A DNA stretch of 16,909 nucleotides from Anaerolineales bacterium (GTDB lineage Bacteria; Chloroflexota; Anaerolineae; Anaerolineales; Villigracilaceae), in NCBI GenBank assembly GCA_016928525.1, contig JAFGKO010000268.1, positions 1-16,909 on the forward strand. Reading direction: 5' to 3'. Positions 14,861 to 16,909 of the stretch are shown here, in pieces. The notes beneath the pieces are model-generated. The model made no database searches and was not told the DNA's origin. It saw only the letters and a program-made list of their open reading frames with translations. A program made the position numbers and the translations under genes. Position 1 is the stretch's first letter; each line of letters opens with the position of its first letter.

Positions 14861-15217
14861 TTAGTGCGAGGGAATGTAATTCCCATGTTTTTTATCTTGC
14901 TTTTGCTTACATGCGATGCAATAGCGCGTAAAAGGCAGTGCCTCCAGACGCGGCATCGGAATCGACTGCCCACAATCCAAACAAATACCATACACGCCTT
15001 CTCCAAAACGCTGCAAAGCCGCGTCGATCTTTTCCAATTTTTCTTCATTTTGCTGGCGAAGAGCCTCCCGGCGCTGGCGAATATCATACGCCTGGGCCAG
15101 GTCACTGCGATCCGGGTTCTCGGCATCCAATTCCTGCTCGTTTGCCAACTGCGCAGCGATCTCAGCCCGCTCTTCTTCCAACATTTGCTTGATCTGATTG
15201 AGTTCTTTAGTTTCCAT
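14861..15217 (-). CDS. TraR/DksA-family zinc-finger protein
   Basis: Protein of 118 residues. The N-terminal half is a helical coiled-coil (KQMLEEERAEIAAQLANEQ...IRQRREALRQQNEEKLEKIDAALQRF). The C-terminal zinc finger has C79-X2-C82 and C100-X2-C103 with 17 residues between, as in DksA/TraR and YteA-like proteins (YGICLDCGQSIPMPRLEALPFTRYCIAC). DksA binds the RNA polymerase secondary channel and, with ppGpp, controls rRNA and stress genes. Whether this paralogue does so is unknown. It heads the operon with the S1 gene. The AGGAGG is 13 nt before the ATG, longer than usual, and no other in-frame start fits better. Transcription probably starts about 209 nt upstream. Confidence 0.85.
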   Translation of the reverse strand: METKELNQIKQMLEEERAEIAAQLANEQELDAENPDRSDLAQAYDIRQRREALRQQNEEKLEKIDAALQRFGEGVYGICLDCGQSIPMPRLEALPFTRYCIACKQKQDKKHGNYIPSH

Positions 15218-15426
15218 TAAACGGCAACAGCCTCCTTCTACCCGCTTAGAGGCCGCTAAAGACGAGGTTTACCCCAATGAATTGCGACTTACGCTCAATT
15301 TGTAATGAAAGTTCAATTTGGAGCGCCAGAATGCGATCGCATAACCTCCTACGCGTCTAAGGGGATCTTTTTAAGAGAGACCCTTTACTCCTATTTACTT
15401 AACAATTCAATTGAATAATTGACATT
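15218..15426 (-). promoter_or_regulatory. Long 5' leader of the TraR-S1 operon
   Basis: This is the untranslated stretch between the predicted start site (near 15426) and the TraR/DksA start codon. It is part of the 307-bp gap between the leftward operon and polX. It contains two AGGAGG sequences (15350-15345, and one before the gene), a 12-bp palindrome ATGCGATCGCAT at 15331-15342, an imperfect AAGGG/CCCTT hairpin near 15358-15386, and TCAATTTG twice. No known riboswitch is recognised. Confidence 0.4.
15405..15416. repeat. 12-bp palindrome ATTCAATTGAAT near the TraR-S1 start site
   Basis: Perfect palindrome about 10 bp downstream of the expected transcription start. Within 15403-15421 it sits in an imperfect larger dyad. 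It shares AATTGAATAAT with the dyads upstream of the ArsR-rhodanese gene, so it may be a second operator. Confidence 0.45.
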
Positions 15427-15432
15427 ACTCAT

Positions 15433-15461
15433 ATTATAGCATAAAGTATAGTCTTTGTAAA
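15433..15461 (-). promoter_or_regulatory. Promoter of the TraR-S1 operon
   Basis: TTTACA (15461-15456), a 17-bp spacer and a consensus TATAAT (15438-15433) on the minus strand. The expected start is near 15426, giving a leader of about 209 nt. Confidence 0.7.
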
Positions 15462-15469
15462 CTTTTTTT

Positions 15470-15518
15470 CTGAATTTCAGATAAGTTTTATCTCATATTT
15501 AGATTAAAGCGATATAAT
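15470..15518 (+). promoter_or_regulatory. Promoter region of polX with two dyads, leaderless
   Basis: A consensus -10 TATAAT (15513-15518) lies six bases before the ATG at 15525, which puts the expected start on the A of the ATG. No good -35 is seen. Instead two dyads occupy that area: CTGAA-T-TTCAG (15470-15480) and AGATAA-GTT-TTATCT (15479-15493). They may bind an activator or repressor. Confidence 0.6.
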
Positions 15519-15524
15519 TTATAC

Positions 15525-16909
15525 ATGAACAATCAAGAACTTGCCGATAAATTCACATTAATCGCCGATCTGCTTGAAATCAAAGGCGAAGTCATCTACA
15601 AAATCTTGGCCTATCGCAAAGCCGCTGACAATCTGATCAACCTGGGGCGCGACATCAACGAAATCTACAAGGATGGAAAGCTGACTGACATCCCCGGCGT
15701 AGGCAAGGCCATTGCTGAAAAGATCGAAGAATTGCTGACTACGGGTGAGTTGGAATTCCTGAACAAATTGACCGCCGAAGTGCCCTCCAGTCTGGCCGGG
15801 TTACTTGCTGTCCCCGATCTTGGTCCCAAGAAAGTGGGTGTCTTTTGGCGCGAGTTGGGGATCACCTCTCTGGAGGAACTGAAGCAAGCAGCCGAAACCG
15901 GTAAACTGCGCAATCTCCCTGGTATGGGCGAGAAATCCGAAGCCAAGGTATTGGCCGGAATCAAAGCGCTTTCCCAACGCACCGACCGCACTCCCTTGGG
16001 AGACGCCTGGCCGTTTGCCAATCAAATTCTGGATGAGTTGCGCGCTATCCCTGGCGTCAAAGCCGCTGATGCCGCCGGCAGCCTGCGGCGCATGCGCGCT
16101 ACCGTTGGCGATTTGGATTTGCTGGTTGCTGCCAAAGACCCCAAGCCAGTCATGAAAGCCTTTGTTGAACACGCCCTGGTTTCACGCGTGTTAGGACATG
16201 GTGATACCAAATCTAGTGTTGAGTATAGCAACGGCATGCGCGCTCAACTTTGGGTACATCCGCCGGAACGTTTTGGTACAGCATTGCAGTATGCCACCGG
16301 CTCCAAAGACCATAACGTCCGCCTGCGTGAGTTAGCCTTATCGCAAGGCCTATCGCTTTCCGAGCATGCTCTGGCCAAAGAAAATGGCGAGGAAATTCTC
16401 TGTGCTACAGAAGAAAAAGTGTACAAAACTCTGGGCTTGCCCTGGATTCCCCCGGAACTGCGTGAAGACCGCGGCGAAATCCAGGCGGCCAAAGCTGGCA
16501 ATTTACCCATCCGATTAGAACGCAAAGACATCCGCTCCGAGCTGCATTCCCATTCTACCTGGAGTGACGGTAAAAAGAGCATCAAAGAAATGGCCGACGC
16601 AGCTATTGCACGTGGCTACAAATTACTGGCAATCACCGACCACACCCACAGCCTGGGCATCGCCAACGGCCTGTCCGTAGAGCGGCTGCACGAGCAGCGC
16701 AAAGAGATCGACCGCGTGCAAGCCGAACTGGGGGACACCATCGTTTTGCTGCAAGGCACTGAGATGGAAATCCGCGCCGATGGCAGCCTCGATTTCCCCG
16801 ACAAGGTATTGGCTGAATTGGATATTGTGATCGCCTCCCTGCACGTCAGTATCCGCCAGGAGCGCGCCCAGGCCACCCAGCGCATCCTCAATGCTATCAA
16901 TAACCCACA
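15525..16909 (+). CDS. polX: DNA polymerase X / PHP-domain protein PolX (cut by window edge)
   Basis: Bacterial PolX is a repair polymerase with a C-terminal PHP 3'-5' exonuclease; the family is about 570 residues. The first 461 codons are here. Residues 1-80 form the 8-kDa-like domain (LLEIKGEVIYKILAYRKAADNL) with helix-hairpin-helix motifs (DIPGVGKAIAEKI; VPDLGPKKVG; LPGMGEKSEAKV). The palm has AGSLRRMRATVGDLDLLV with D196 and D198, and TGSKDHNVRLRELA. The family's third catalytic Asp (VDLRVVPP-type motif) appears as Gln241 in MRAQLWVHPP. The PHP domain begins near 337 with H341-S-H343, ITDH, GTEMEIRADGSLDFPD and ASLHVS, so its metal ligands look intact up to the edge. The ATG at 15525 follows a TATAAT by six bases, suggesting a leaderless message. 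The frame stays open to the window end. Confidence 0.9.
   Translation, partial: MNNQELADKFTLIADLLEIKGEVIYKILAYRKAADNLINLGRDINEIYKDGKLTDIPGVGKAIAEKIEELLTTGELEFLNKLTAEVPSSLAGLLAVPDLGPKKVGVFWRELGITSLEELKQAAETGKLRNLPGMGEKSEAKVLAGIKALSQRTDRTPLGDAWPFANQILDELRAIPGVKAADAAGSLRRMRATVGDLDLLVAAKDPKPVMKAFVEHALVSRVLGHGDTKSSVEYSNGMRAQLWVHPPERFGTALQYATGSKDHNVRLRELALSQGLSLSEHALAKENGEEILCATEEKVYKTLGLPWIPPELREDRGEIQAAKAGNLPIRLERKDIRSELHSHSTWSDGKKSIKEMADAAIARGYKLLAITDHTHSLGIANGLSVERLHEQRKEIDRVQAELGDTIVLLQGTEMEIRADGSLDFPDKVLAELDIVIASLHVSIRQERAQATQRILNAINNP

Noticed and set aside
15313..15342. Nine-codon upstream reading frame after AGGAGG in the S1 operon leader (minus strand)
   Set aside because: Spacing between AGGAGG and ATG is only 2 nt, and the frame has no recognisable content.
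15331..15342. GCGATCGC as a cyanobacterial HIP1-type repeat
   Set aside because: I noticed only this copy, and gene content does not suggest a cyanobacterium.

Overview
The window looks like bacterial chromosome from the phylum Chloroflexota, most likely class Anaerolineae. This is inferred from gene content: a secreted CAP/LysM protein with a Pro/Thr-rich spacer, a sigA-carD pair, an ArsR-rhodanese fusion, a four-domain ribosomal S1 and mid-range GC. There is no ribosomal RNA to confirm it. Coding density is high, no tRNA, rRNA or CRISPR array is visible, and one intact insertion sequence is present.

Layout. (1) 1-507: leftward iscX-like and nuoB genes overlapping by 4 nt; nuoB runs off the left edge. 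Diverging from them is a rightward SufR/COG2345-type winged-helix regulator (508-1107). (2) 1129-3764: a leftward membrane M48 metalloprotease with an N-terminal TPR region and, upstream of it, a leftward FHA protein; both have good promoters and a terminator separates them. (3) 3784-4964: a complete ISAs1-family element with 14-bp terminal inverted repeats and a perfect 10-bp target duplication, sitting between the diverging FHA and CAP genes. (4) 5047-10216: rightward genes for a CAP/LysM surface protein, the AzlCD branched-chain amino acid exporter and a large membrane PAS-GAF-GAF-HD-GYP protein, ending at a bidirectional terminator. (5) 12316-10267, leftward: rpsU, sigA and carD, a transcription/translation cluster. 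(6) 15217-12451, leftward: a TraR/DksA-type zinc-finger protein, ribosomal protein S1, an unknown 116-residue protein and an ArsR-rhodanese regulator, behind a predicted 5' leader of about 200 nt. (7) 15525 to the right edge: a PolX-type DNA polymerase X/PHP protein, truncated by the window end.

Main points. The SufR-like regulator faces an iscX-nuoB unit, which suggests iron-sulfur-responsive control of complex I genes. Several genes (iscX, the regulator, the CAP gene, polX and perhaps the HD-GYP gene) have a -10 hexamer only 4-10 nt before the start codon and no Shine-Dalgarno sequence, so they are probably leaderless or nearly so. PolX has Gln at the position where I align the third catalytic Asp. 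The ArsR-rhodanese gene lies behind nested TTGAAT/ATTCAA dyads, and the same motif recurs just downstream of the promoter of the TraR-S1 operon.
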